Assembly: GCA_003550305.1 (NCBI GenBank)
Contig: QKYT01000450.1
Span: 19,842 to 38,887, forward strand
Source of the DNA: Glomus cerebriforme
Taxonomy: Eukaryota; Glomeromycota; Glomeromycetes; Glomerales; Glomeraceae
Direction: 5' to 3'
Length of the DNA stretch: 19,046 bases
The notes under the pieces are model-generated. The model was not told where the DNA came from and made no database searches. It saw only the letters and a list, made by a program, of their open reading frames with translations. A program made the translations under genes and the position numbers. Below are positions 1 through 10,246 of the stretch, one piece after another. Each line of letters opens with the position of its first letter. The first letter of the stretch is position 1.

Positions 1-2752
1 ATGTTAAATATTAAAATTTTAAGAAATTTGAACGAGAAAATGGATGTTAAATTATTCATCATCATAAAGATTAAAGCATAAAATTTAAACAATAAAATCA
101 AGTATTAGTTTGCAATATTTCAAAGCATAAGTTGTTCTTTAAAACATATTAAATTTTAAAGTTGAAACATCTATTTTGAATCAAATAAATCACGTAGTTA
201 TCTTTTGTTACAGATTTAATTTTATTATTTACAAAATTAGAACCAAAAAAAAATTTTTTCAAAATTTAAATAATTTGGTTAAATCATGAGGAATATTTTT
301 AGGTAAACTATTTTAAAATATCAAACAATTCTTTTAAATAAGAATAAAAATTATTTATTTATAATAACGTCGAGTATACTGCGAAAAAAATATATTTAAT
401 TTTGATAATTGAAATTTCCAAATCGTTTCTTAGTGTATACAATTTATATACCTGATTAGTTTGATGAATAAAAAAAAAATTGTAAAGAATATTTTATAAA
501 ATAATACTTTTTTTCAGTGATGTTTAGATTAATAATATCATTTTCAATATAAAACTCAAGTTCTTTATTAGATATAAATCTAAAAAAAAAAATTTAAGAC
601 TACCTGATGTAGCACTAACATTAAATAGACATACTTTGGATGGTAGTAATATTATTAATAAAATATATTTATCATTAAAAGTTGAGAATCAACAGTAAGA
701 GAAAATATCAAGTTGCCGACTTGATTGAATATATTTCACAGGAAGTTTTAATTTTTTAAAATTTTTATTAATAGGTTGGTGCGTGGTAACTTCACTTTAT
801 ACAGTAATTCCGACAATCTAGCATTCGGAAATTGTATAATTACTTCAAAAGTTTAAATATACAAAAATCAAATGATAATGTTTCAAAAATTTTAGAGAGA
901 GTTGGAACGTCCTCAAAAATTTACTCAAAGTATTAATTAAGAAATTAAAATGTATATTTAACAGTTAAATATGAATGAATAGTACATAAAATTTAAAACT
1001 GCTTTAATTAAAAAATATTCCTATTTTTTTTTTAGTAAAATTTTCCAGAATTTTCATCCTGAACCTATAAAAAATGTTGATTCGCTTCTGTAAATATAGA
1101 ATATTCATGGAAATTATACAGTTTGATTGGTTAAATTTTTCGATCATATAACTAAATTTACTATAAAAAATTTTATCCGAATATTTCCGTTATGAGTTAT
1201 TTCAATATATCAGATTTATATAAATGGAATTAACATTTTTAAATTTAAAATTTGTTTTCAAAGTTCAAATTCATATATTTGACTCAAAAATAATTATATC
1301 TTATTTCACTATTTTACGTCCTAAAAATTGATTTTTGTTTAAATCAATCAACAAACTATAAACAACTATAAACTAAATTTGACTTTTTAATATTGTATCG
1401 AGAAAATTTCGATTAAATTGATGTGATTTGCTACAATGATATTAAAGCAAAATGTTACGTTTAACGGAAATATTATTAATTATTTTATAATGTAATTAAT
1501 TAATCGATGTTGTTCTCTATATTCAGATGTAAAATTTTTTAAGTTATAATGCGATTTGGATTGATAGTCAATAGTATTCTTAAGGAACTTAATAATCTTA
1601 AAAACATAAATTTTTAAAGAGTCTATATCAATTTAAATTATAAACTTACCTGTAAAATGTTAAATAACTCTCTTGGGATCAAATTTATGATACAAAAAAC
1701 AAACAACTACTGAGATAAATGAAAAAAAATTGTTATCGCCATTTTCATATAAAATTCCAAGAGTATTTTGGCCTAAACAATAAATATTCCAGTCGTTATA
1801 TATAAACTTGTGTACGTTTTTTTTTAAAAAAATAACGATAAGATAAAATAAACCTGTTGATAATTTTATCGAAATTTGAAATAATAATAATGGTAACATC
1901 ATTGTTCATTAGTTTAAAAAAAATTTTATTAAGAATTTTAATGATTTGTCTATTTTAATCAAACATTTTATTTGACGCGAGAACTTAATTTTGATATTAT
2001 TAATAATGATATTAATTATAACAAATTTAAGATTAATTGTAGAATTTAGAGTAATGAATTGAAAATTTTTAATTTTTTTATGTATTGAAAAGTTTTATAA
2101 ATTTGTTAATGAGGTATTATATTAAACTACAAATAAACGTGTCGTATTTTAGCATAAACTTTATTTAACTACACTTTTTTTCTCCTATTTTTCAAGTTTA
2201 GTAGAATATCAAAGTTATGAATGTAGTTTTTACAAAAAAAACAAAACAAAACGAAAAAAAAATAATTTCCTTAATTATTTATTTTAAATGTAATTATTTA
2301 TATTTATTTTTTGTTAAAAAAAAAAAAAAAGCTTATAGAAATACCATTTATATTATATATAATCGGATTTTCTATTATAAGATCATTTAAACACAGTTTA
2401 ATGATTTCCGTTAAAGCATTGAAATTCCGTTTTTGTTAATGTGGCACAACTAATCCAACAAAATCCCTTTTTGTTTCGTATAATCATAATGGTAAAAAAA
2501 AAAGTACACTATATATCAAAAATTTAAATGTACAAGATGATCGACAATTGTAACAAAGGTAACGAAAAATAGAATTTCTTTTTAGCAAGAACCACATAAA
2601 TGTGTGCCGATCCCTTATTATCTATTTATACCGTATTTGCTCGGGTCCTATTGTAACACACACATTCCTGAAAACGGTATCTAAAGAGTTCAAATTTTTT
2701 TTATAAATGGACGACAAAAATAATTCAATTTTTTAATCATTAAATTATCATT
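1..2752. other. gene-free AT-rich stretch upstream of kinase gene 1
   Basis: I see no supportable gene here on either strand. The sequence is mostly A/T runs with frequent stops. Items of note: a 30-codon stretch without stops at 606-698 (+) containing the peptide HTLDGSNIINKIYL, without a start or recognisable domain; an imperfect inverted repeat at 798-813 / 824-838 (TATACAGTAATTCCGA against TTCGGAAATTGTATA) that could form a hairpin; and a 15-A run near 2316-2330. The only longer open frame, at 1660-1902 (-), is a Leu/Ile/Phe-rich translation of A/T sequence and is not called. Confidence 0.6.
2599..2707 (+). promoter_or_regulatory. upstream region of kinase gene 1 with two interleaved inverted repeats and a TATA-like box
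   Basis: Two short inverted repeats interleave here: AATGTGTG (2599-2606) with CACACATT (2659-2666), and ATACCGT (2628-2634) with ACGGTAT (2674-2680). The local base composition is less AT-rich than its surroundings. A TATAAA occurs at 2702-2707, 46 nt before the start codon. The placement just upstream of the kinase start suggests promoter DNA, but this is inference; TATAAA is expected often by chance in such AT-rich DNA. Confidence 0.3.
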
Positions 2753-4318
2753 ATGGGTAAATCAAAGTATAAGAAATGTAATAAATGCAAACGAAAAACA
2801 AAAATTTTTAATAAAACTCATCATCTTTGCAATCCATGTCTTCATCATAAAGCAAAAATAGGTGCGTTAAGTGGGAACAAAGTTATAGATAAATTTATAT
2901 ATAACACATTAATTAATCATTGTAGAAAAGAAGGAAGGATGGAATTTGTTCCCTATGATAGATTTAAAGATGTAGTATTTCTTGCTAAAGGAGGATTTAG
3001 TAAAGTCTTTAAAGCCATTTGGAAACAAAAGCATGACCGTTGTGTTGTTCTCAAAGAACTTGATAATTCTAAAAATATAAATTCTAAAGGATTAAATGAG
3101 GTAAAGTATTCTAATTCAATTTAAAAGATAAGCCTTTTCAGGAGTTAGCTCTATTATTTCTATTTAAAAAAAAATCATTATTTAAAATAACTAAAAATAT
3201 ATATATTTTTTTCCTTATTTTTTAGCTCAAGATATTTTATAACTTTGTTTTAAATTGGAATCCTGATGGACGTAAGAAAGGAAATCATAGTGATTACTTT
3301 CTGAATCTTAGTAATATCACTACATATTATGGAATTACTCAACATCCTGATACCAAAAATTTTATGATAATTATGAATTATTATGAATTTGGAAATTTAT
3401 CTCAATATATATCTTATGATTTTTTTAAGATTGGTTGGTATTATAAGCTTGGTTTGTTACATAACATTATATCTGGTCTTAAAAATATACATGATGCTGG
3501 TATTATTCACAAAGATTGTCATAGTGGAAATATATTTGTTAAGAATAATTTATTAGGAACAGCTGTGATAGGTGATTTAGGAATAAGTAAATCTTCATTA
3601 GATGATGATGATGATAATAATGAAATTTATGGAGTTGTTCCTTATATTGCTCCAGAAATTTTTCAAGGACGAAAATTTACCAAAGCTTCAGATATATATA
3701 GTTTTGCTATGATTATGTGGGAATTAATGATAGGTAGAAAACCTTTTCCGGATGAACGTCATGATGCATGTCTTATTGTTGAAATATCAGCAGGTCTTCG
3801 TCCTCCAATTGTTACAGAAAATGTACCTGAAGGTTATATTAAATTAATGAAAGAATGTTGGCATTCTGATCCAAATAAAAGACCGACAGCTATTGAAATA
3901 AAAAAAAGAATTTGGAATATTTTTGAAAATGAGATAAAAAATCCAACTAAAATTATAATGTCAAAAGATATTGGTCCGATAAAATCATATAATCCAGGTT
4001 CTATATATATAAGTAGACCTTTGAGCGCAGAATCTACAAGAAGTTTAAAATTTCAAAGTATTATTATTTCAGGGATTATTTTTATATTATTATTTTTTTT
4101 TAAAAAAAAAGATATGATAATAATTAAAAATTTTTTTTTTTATTTGTTAGGTTATGTGACCAAAGAACTTGAATTTGATATTTACAATAAAAATAATAAA
4201 AATAATTGTAAGTAATAATTTATATGTAATAATAATTTAAATAAATTTATAAACTAATTCAGTTTTATAATATATAGATTATATTACCAAAGAATATGAT
4301 TTCGATATTAATTTATGA
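2753..4318 (+). CDS. TKL-like protein kinase 1 with N-terminal Cys-pair region, 4 exons
   Basis: Predicted exons are 2753-3100, 3226-4057, 4151-4207 and 4278-4318, all with GT..AG introns, giving about 425 aa. It should transfer phosphate from ATP to an unknown protein substrate, probably in the cytosol. Cys pairs C9/C12 and C26/C29 form a zinc-ribbon-like head. SGNKVIDKF (40-48) is the family linker. The glycine loop is GGFSKV (80-85), the ATP-binding lysine K101, the catalytic loop HKD 211-213 with N218, and APE about 258-260. The magnesium motif is DLG (233-235) instead of DFG, a mild change in which the Asp is kept. An Asp run (DDDDD, 242-246) lies in the activation segment. The tail keeps only two small exons, encoding YVTKELEFDI and YITKEYDFDI. 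The 93-nt intron 4058-4150 is open in frame, so retention would give a hydrophobic insert and a stop at 4215. Exon 2 starts at the acceptor at 3226, not at the Met at 3364. Confidence 0.85.
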
Positions 4319-4861
4319 TGTGTGATGTCTTGGATTATTAAATTATTTATTCATAAGATTTTTTTAAGAGTTTATTAATAGACGGGATATTTCAATATGT
4401 TGCAATATTCTATTAAATGTATAAATAGAATAATCATTTCATTGTAGTTTATCAGATATTATTTATTCTTTTCTTATAATTATGAATTTACGAATTTCTG
4501 TAAGCAATATTTAAAATATTTAACATCAAGTCAATTTAAAAATCTATACGACAATTATACTGTAAATATTTCTTATTTTCTTTTACTATTAACCTATAGG
4601 GACAATTAAGAAAAATTTCCTCTCTTCTATTTAGCGGTACAAGTTCCATACTTAAAAAATCTCATACCAATATACTTTTAATATATCTCCAAGGAGTTGT
4701 GCATTCCAAAAAAAAAATTAAGATTTATGTTAATTAGATTTATATTTTCCCTAAAATAAAACTTTATGTCTTCATAATATATAACATTTTTTAAAAATGA
4801 TTAAAATGATAAATACTGTTAGAAACTAACGTCCAAGTGGACTATATACTAATAGTAATAA
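4319..4861. other. intergenic stretch between kinase 1 and the reductase relic
   Basis: AT-rich sequence with stops in all frames. I see no domain, no tRNA-like fold and no clear repeat. It carries the 3' untranslated region of kinase gene 1. Any further exons of the decayed reductase on the minus strand would lie here, but I could not recognise them. Confidence 0.5.
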
Positions 4862-5303
4862 CTAATTCGTGACAGGCTTCCATTATTCCATTTGTTTCAA
4901 TATCGAGTGTCCAGGGACTGTATCCAATCTTATAAATGGTGTTAAGTTATTGGTTAAAGAACATACAGTAATATAAATATTTTTAAAAAATATATATATA
5001 TATTTACTTGAATTGCAGCAATAGGATGAACTCTATAAGCACATCGAAGAGTTTCTGCAGAACATTCAGAAAGACCAGTACATTTAATTTTTCCTTCTTT
5101 AACAAGTTCTGATAAAGCCCCAACAGTATCTTCAATAGGTCTGTAATCAATGGTCCATCCTGTTTAAAGAGTTTTTACAAACTTTATGAACATATTTGGG
5201 TATACCTATAAATTCACCAGTTTGTTTTCGAACGATACCAAATTTTATACAAAGGATCATTTCTTGAAAGGAGAATTTCATTAGTACCAAATCCATATAT
5301 ATC
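4862..5303 (-). pseudogene. decayed aldo/keto reductase (AKR13-like) fragment
   Basis: Reading the minus strand from 5303, three pieces match aldo/keto reductases of the AKR13/YakC type, which reduce carbonyls with NADPH. Piece 1 is DIYGFGTNEILL. Piece 2, in another frame, is KFGIVRKQTGEFIG followed by YVHKVCKNSL. Piece 3 is [19 protein letters not shown] with [11 protein letters not shown] and HPIAAIQ. After a GT..AG intron (5007-4929) comes YSPWTLDIETNG and EACHEL, ending near 4862. There is a frameshift after piece 1. About 14 codons that normally hold the DLYYQHR segment are missing between pieces 2 and 3, with a stop created there. The N-terminal start, the catalytic Asp/Tyr segment and the C-terminal part of the barrel are not found. 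It cannot encode a working enzyme as it stands. The family call is firm from the motif order; the subfamily is from memory. Confidence 0.8.
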
Positions 5304-5833
5304 CTTTATATTTCAACATAAAACTAATTAATAATACAACATTTTTTTATAATATAAAATTAAAATTCTTTAAATATTAGAAAAGTTTAAATAAAAACCA
5401 TCTGATTTAATACATTAAATTTTTTGATAACTAACTAAATAAAGTAAAAGTTGGTGTTTGTTTGCTATTAATATTAATAANTATTAATTAATATTAACAC
5501 CCAAGTTGCACGACGAGGACGTCAACACCATTCGCAACTCAAAAAAATGTTTAAATTCACTTTGATATTGAGCAGACTTCTACTGAATATCTACAGTGAA
5601 TTTAATTATTGACCTGCTTGTGAAAGAAAATCTGGTTTCTCGCAAATTATAAGTCCATTAATTGTTTAACAACTATATTCAATTCATTTAATTCACCATT
5701 AAGAAACAAAAATAAGTTAATAAATAATATATTAAAAAAAAAGGATAGAAAATCAAAATTCAAACCAATTCCAAGATGTTTTCATCTATTTAAATAATTT
5801 AAAATCTAAGCAATCTAAATAACGTTCTACTTT
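5304..5833. other. gene-free stretch with AT foldback
   Basis: No coding sequence is seen. It contains the foldback described at 5440-5540, and the approach to the minisatellite. A short less AT-rich patch at 5498-5540 carries a GACGTC palindrome (5518-5523) and the inverted pair AGTTGC / GCAACT at its ends. Confidence 0.5.
5440..5540. repeat. imperfect foldback with an undetermined base at its centre
   Basis: The left arm AAGTTGGTGTT (near 5448-5458) faces the right arm AACACCCAAGTT (near 5496-5507), with complementary ATTAATATTAAT runs between them. The single N of the window is at 5481, in the middle. An ambiguous base at the tip of a long AT hairpin fits a sequencing or assembly problem. 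A second, shorter pairing AGTTGC...GCAACT flanks the adjoining 5504-5539 patch. This could be the end of a foldback or MITE-like element, but I see no target-site duplication. Confidence 0.45.
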
Positions 5834-6015
5834 TCCAGTAACTATCTACTTGTCCAGTAACTAACTACTTTTCCAGTAACTAACTACTTGTCCAGTAACT
5901 AACTACTTTTCCAGTAACTGAATACTTTTCCAGTAACTAACTATTTTCCAGTTGTCCAGTAACTAACTACTTTTCCAGTAACTATCTACTTGTCCAGTAA
6001 TTCCAGTAACTATCC
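5834..6015. repeat. 19-bp minisatellite, about ten copies
   Basis: The motif TCCAGTAACTAACTACTTT (or ...CTTG) repeats with TCC starts at 5834, 5853, 5872, 5891, 5910, 5929, 5947, 5955, 5974, 5993 and 6002. Most spacings are exactly 19 bp. T and G before TCC alternate between neighbouring copies at first, so the higher-order unit may be 38 bp. Copies near 5947-5955 and 6002 are truncated. Nineteen is not a multiple of three and the frames carry stops, so this is a non-coding tandem repeat. The absence of unique spacers excludes a CRISPR array. Confidence 0.92.
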
Positions 6016-6083
6016 TAATTTACAAATAATATAAATAACACAATCCCCGGTAAAAACCAGGCGAATTTTACAGATAACACCAA

Positions 6084-6206
6084 ATGGTATTAAAGGAAAT
6101 GCTATACATAAGGCGCACAGCTCTACCCTCTACTTGTTATGGGCCAAAGTAGAAAACCATCGGACGTTTCAGACTAAGAGAAAACTACGCAAAATATTTA
6201 ATATAA
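6084..6206 (+). pseudogene. possible coding relic of unknown origin
   Basis: A locally less AT-rich patch reads in one frame as a peptide starting MVLKEMLYIRRTALPS, interrupted by one TAG at 6150-6152, then KTIGRFRLRENYAKYL to a stop at 6206. The codon and residue mix looks more like protein than the flanks, but I do not recognise a family. The same patch also has short hairpins (CTACTT/AAGTAG), so it may instead be part of a repeated non-coding element. Confidence 0.25.
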
Positions 6207-7294
6207 TTAAACATTTGCTTCATCATTTTCTCTAAAGACAATTCAATATCCAAGACTCTTATAGAAGAAAAGAATTGTCAAGGAACCTCTAAAAGAGTAA
6301 AGAGAAATCAGTGATTTTGGAAAACTAAAGGTATATATATACTTTTTTAAATTCTAAATTTAATGTAACATTTACATCATTATAGATTTAAAATGATAAA
6401 TATTTAAATAAAATCGGTAATACTGTATATAAGTTACAATATATGAATCATATGCAAGCAATGTAGATTGTCACAGTTGTTACAATCATTATAACGAATC
6501 AAATAGCCTTACAATAAAAATCTGTCCAGATCATCTAATCATTTATCAAATTTAGTCATTTAGCCAATCAATCCCAAATATTAACAATTTCATGTGTAAA
6601 TTAACAAAAATTTACTTTGCCCCCTTGATTATTAGATAATGATAAATCTAAATCCTTTTTTGATGAAATTTCAGTCTATTCTGATTAATTAATTGCTTGA
6701 TCATTAGATTCATTATAAAATAATGGTAAAAATAATTTCTCAATTTCTATTTTAATATTTAATTTGAACCATAAAGTTATCTGTCAAAAAGTTTTGATTT
6801 TTACATTTATTAAAAAAGGATTTACTAAGTATAAAAAAAATGATAGAATGATCTGTTGCATTAGATAAAAATTAAAAAACAAATCAAACACAAACAATTA
6901 CCCACACTCTTGAAATTTAGCGAAGTAGTATATTATATTATGTGGCATATTAAATTCCATATTTGGTTAATACTAGGATTTTTCATGTGAACAAGTAAAA
7001 AAAAATCATTTTGCGTGATACATAAAAGTATAAACTAGTAACTTGAGTGATGTGACTTATCATGTTTAATTTATTAATGTATTGTTAACAATTTTGACTC
7101 ATTTTTACATTCCTAATATTTTTAATTATATAAATATGTCCTTTTTTTCAAAATTCCATCTTATTTTATCAAATATCCTTAGAGCTCATTACCTTATTTT
7201 AAAGCACATTTTATCAGTTAATTATTGCCCTAAGTTATTTAATCTCTAATCTTTTTAACTACTCCCTTTAACTCACTACCTCACTTTCTCTTAC
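6207..7294. other. gene-free stretch
   Basis: No gene, RNA or strong repeat is seen. The last 100 bases before 7295 are pyrimidine-rich on the plus strand (repeated CTTT/CTCACT). Confidence 0.5.
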
Positions 7295-7385
7295 CTTCCT
7301 TATACTGTATATAGAGTCTTCCTCGTATCAGGCAAGGAAAGACCAGTCAGATAGTCGAGTATTTCCTATCTGGCTGGTTTGGTTT
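7295..7385. repeat. first copy of a 120-bp tandem duplication with two hairpins
   Basis: This 91-base block and 7415-7505 lie exactly 120 bp apart and differ at only about eight positions. Each can fold into two adjacent hairpins. In this copy GTCTTCCT (7316-7323) pairs with AGGAAAGAC (7335-7343, one bulge), and ACCAGTCAGATAG (7342-7354) pairs with CTATCTGGCTGGT (7366-7378) with a single G:T wobble. The edge sequence CTTCCTTATACTGTATAT recurs inverted at 9284-9301. It could be a small mobile element end or a structured RNA; no reading frame is present. Confidence 0.85.
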
Positions 7386-7414
7386 CTTTTTAAATCCTTT
7401 AAACTTCCTCTTCT

Positions 7415-7505
7415 CTTCCTTATATTGTATATGAAGTCTTCTTCGTATCAGGCAAGGAAAGACCGGTCAGACAGTTGAGTATATCCTATCTGGCTGGTTT
7501 GGTTT
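7415..7505. repeat. second copy of the 120-bp tandem duplication
   Basis: This is the downstream copy of the block at 7295-7385. Several of the changes inside the second stem (ACCGGTCAGACAG against CTATCTGGCTGGT) keep G:T pairs, although one A:C mismatch is introduced. The first stem is kept, and its loop segment CGTATCAGGCA is identical in both copies. Confidence 0.85.
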
Positions 7506-7736
7506 AGATTAGAATTTTTCTCTTCATTTTTTTACTGTATTGACTACTTTATTTATGAGCTCATATTGTATCAACACCCACAAGATTTGAAGAAAGTGAA
7601 GATTCAATGATTTTTAAAAGAAAACTTGGATTCTTTTTCATGAGTGGATATAAGCAAAGCAAAGTTTTATAACTCAGTCAGTAAACAGATGAAAAAGATA
7701 TAAAATACCAGAAAAAAAATAGCAAAACCGATAATA

Positions 7737-7937
7737 TTAGCAGAATAAATGACGCAATAACAGACAAAGTGGTTGCATGTGCGAAGGTTCCCACATAGGC
7801 AGCATCTGGCGACAAGTCTCTAAATCACAGGAATTATCACTAAAACAGGCAAACAGTGTGTCAAATTGCTCAAGTTCATAACTAATACCAGCGGCTATAA
7901 CAAAATAATAAAAGGGATAGGTTGGACCAAGTAAAGT
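7737..7937 (-). other. 66-codon open frame, coding-like, no start codon
   Basis: On the minus strand this frame is open for 66 codons and ends in TAA at 7737-7739. It includes YELEQFDTLFACFSD and ETCRQMLPMWEPSHMQP, with a balanced residue mix unlike translations of the surrounding AT-rich sequence. Stops (TGA TAA) lie immediately upstream, so it would have to be a spliced exon or a fragment of a dead gene. I do not recognise the family. Confidence 0.25.
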
Positions 7938-9283
7938 TTATCAACTATTACTTCCCTATTGACAATTGCTCCTTCCAGCTATTACTCCTTTGCCAACCAA
8001 TAATGTGGAAAATTTTCTTTGATGAAAGAATACAGTGTATGAATTAAAATGCTTTCATAGATGATACAAACATGATGGGAAATTTTAAACAGGAAATTTT
8101 ATATAAAGTCTATATAAAGCTTTTTAAATGGCTGAATTTGAGTTAATATTGATGTATGAACAAGAGTAAATATTGGAGTATGTTGGGAACATTATGGGAT
8201 GAAAAAATTAATTATGATAAAGAAATGGGCAAAACAAGAAAATCAGAATTGAACAATTAAGAAACAAATGTGTGATAAATGAATACATTATGAAACAAAT
8301 AGCTATTAGTTTATAAAATATTTATTATTTTTTAGTAGAAGATATAATTTCAATATTTGAATAACTATAACATTTATTTTATTTATTTTTTAATTTATGT
8401 AATTTCATCAAACTTATTTAGAAATATTCAAAAATAAAAAAGTTAAATTAATGAAACAAATAAACAGAATGAATAAAAAATTAATATTAAAAATATTGTA
8501 CATATATAAATCTTTAAATTTATTCTTTGCAAATAAGGAGAATGATAATATAAAATGACCATATGCACACAAAATACTTAAATACTTTTACATAAGGATC
8601 ATTACCAACTTCAATAGTAATATCATATTATTCTTCATTGTAAGTTTTGTTAAAAGTTTATTATTATCAACCATTATCATGTATTTAATAAGAGTAAATC
8701 TATCCTTTATTTATCCACTTATTTTTCTTTAGGTTCGATCCTTAGATTTGAATGAAAATTTTAAAATAATGAATTTGGATCAGTATACTGCAACCATGTA
8801 TGAATCATTAAATAGTGTGATTTTTTATTATTGGTTTATTTATTAATTTATTGTTCTAACAATGCATTGTCACAAAATTTTCAGGATGGTAAACTGCAGC
8901 ACTTATAACCAGTAAGTTTAAAAATTTTTTTTTTGATTAATAGTACTAAAAAATAAATCATAATATTTAGTTCCAGGCAAATCAGATAACTATTATCGCA
9001 TAAGTTTGAAAAAAAATTTCATTAATTTCTTTGATTATTATAATATTTATTAATATTATTTCTTAATTTAAGATGAAAAGATGAAAGAATATTTTGAGCA
9101 AAACACAAAATTCTTAATAATTCTAAAATCATCAAACCAAAGAAATAAATTTTAATATAAATAATTTAATTTTAAGTTTCTTGAAAACAATTATTAAATT
9201 CTCCTTCAACAATCTATCATAAGAAATAAAAAATGTTTTTTTTGCCTTTATTTAATGTACACCTTTACAAAATTATTTTACTC
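7938..9283. other. gene-free stretch with exon-like scraps
   Basis: No intact gene. On the plus strand 8733-8838 follows a TTTCTTTAG acceptor-like site and is open (residues NENFKIMNLDQYTATMYESL), and 8885 onwards follows TTTTCAG. These may be scraps of an old spliced gene, but no family is recognised and no continuous frame joins them. The tRNA B-box-like GGTTCGATCC at 8732-8741 has no matching A box or acceptor stem. Confidence 0.35.
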
Positions 9284-9301
9284 ATATACAGTATAAGGAA
9301 G
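9284..9301 (-). repeat. inverted third copy of the hairpin-repeat edge
   Basis: ATATACAGTATAAGGAAG is the exact reverse complement of 7295-7312, the left edge of the tandem repeat. It ends where a short coding-like run KEVKRRLIDYEFLLH (9297-9341, +) begins, which stops after 15 codons. An exact 18-mer in inverted orientation 2 kb away suggests a shared element end, though it is AT-rich and short. Confidence 0.5.
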
Positions 9302-9719
9302 TTAAGAGGCGTCTTATTGATTATGAATTTTTATTACATTGATAATATTTTGATTTTAAAAATCCTCGTCTTGAAGGAGATTGTTTAAAGTAATAAATAA
9401 AAGAAAATCGATCAACTGTGAAAAAAAATATATAAAAATTTCTCTTCTAGAATGTGATTTTCTTTAACAAAAAAAGTCTCTTACTGCTATTCATATTGAG
9501 TTTCAGAATAACGATCATTATGGATAAATAATATCAATTAAAACTTTTTTACAATAATTTCCAATATATTAGTATGTGACTATGTGAAAGTGAGCCAAAA
9601 CGAGACACAACCACAAATAATCATGAACATGCTAAATTAAGAAGTACATGATACCATGACTCAATTGGCTCATTAAGTACAGTAAATTCCTATCGAATAA
9701 ATTACATTTTCGCTTTATT
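9302..9719. other. gene-free stretch
   Basis: No gene is seen. TGAGCCAA (about 9590) and TTGGCTCA (about 9667) form an 8-bp inverted pair. The right part, ATGACTCAATTGGCTCATTA (9656-9675, +), resembles the first bases of kinase gene 3, but the match is too short to call. Confidence 0.4.
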
Positions 9720-9860
9720 TATGTAATTATTATTTAACTTGCACCTTATAAAATCGTCAATAACTTCATTTCCACTTAGTGGTATCTTTTTTCTTTGAAA
9801 TATCGATTACAAATCTCATATTCTGGATCATAGCATTTTGCATTCATTACATTTCTACAT
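9720..9860 (-). pseudogene. dead first exon of a TKL-like kinase (kinase 4 paralogue)
   Basis: Read on the minus strand, this segment aligns base for base with the start of kinase gene 4 (17526-17650): the pieces encoding CYDPEYEICNR, an AAAGAAAAAAGATACC run, SGNEVIDDFI and then AAATAATA. It is broken by a stop right after the ATG (ATG TAG), a deletion of five bases after the first Cys pair, and loss of one A in the A-run, each shifting the frame. The second Cys-x2-Cys pair is also damaged. No kinase domain follows downstream. It lies just past the 3' end of kinase gene 2 on the same strand, in the position that gene 4 holds relative to gene 3. Confidence 0.85.
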
Positions 9861-10246
9861 GATTTTTCGTCTTAAGATAATTATTATTTAGGATGAATTC
9901 TTTAGTTTACACGCCATATGATAATAAACTACAGTACGTAATGATTTCAATTAGCTACATACATAGTACAGAAATAGAAATTATATAATATTTTTAAGGA
10001 TTTTGGTACATTTAAATACGAATAATTACAAATGCACGACCACATGGTTAAAAATTAAAAAGCTGACTTAATCACTATTAAAGCAAATCAAAAAATTACA
10101 TTTATTATATGTAAAGTGACAATATTTAAATATTATTAATGATATTGGTAAAAAATAAAAATGAATATCAATAAAGTAAAAAGATCAATCTAAAGTAATA
10201 TTTAAACGTTAATCCCAACCATATTCAAAAGAATAAGAATTAAATA
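9861..10246. other. short gene-free stretch downstream of kinase 2
   Basis: AT-rich, stops in all frames. It holds the 3' flank of kinase gene 2 and the spacer to the dead first exon. Nothing else is recognised. Confidence 0.5.

Noticed and set aside
1660..1902. 80-codon open frame on the minus strand, membrane-like
   Set aside because: Leu/Ile/Phe/Asn composition is what AT-rich DNA gives by chance; no domain, no conserved neighbour, no convincing upstream signals.
3364..4215. Reading kinase 1 as two separate genes (exon 1 frame and a Met-started frame)
   Set aside because: The frames join exactly through a GT..AG intron at 3101-3225 in phase 0, at the same point as in the other three kinases, and each half alone lacks essential kinase parts.
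5834..6015. Regular short repeats resembling a CRISPR array
   Set aside because: Head-to-tail 19-bp units with no unique spacers, in a eukaryotic genome.
8732..8741. GGTTCGATCC resembling a tRNA B box
   Set aside because: No A box at the right distance, no acceptor or anticodon stem, so not a tRNA gene.
9656..9680. Similarity of a plus-strand ATG segment to the first codons of kinase 3
   Set aside because: Only about 20 bases, opposite in strand to the nearby dead kinase exon, and no further similarity follows.
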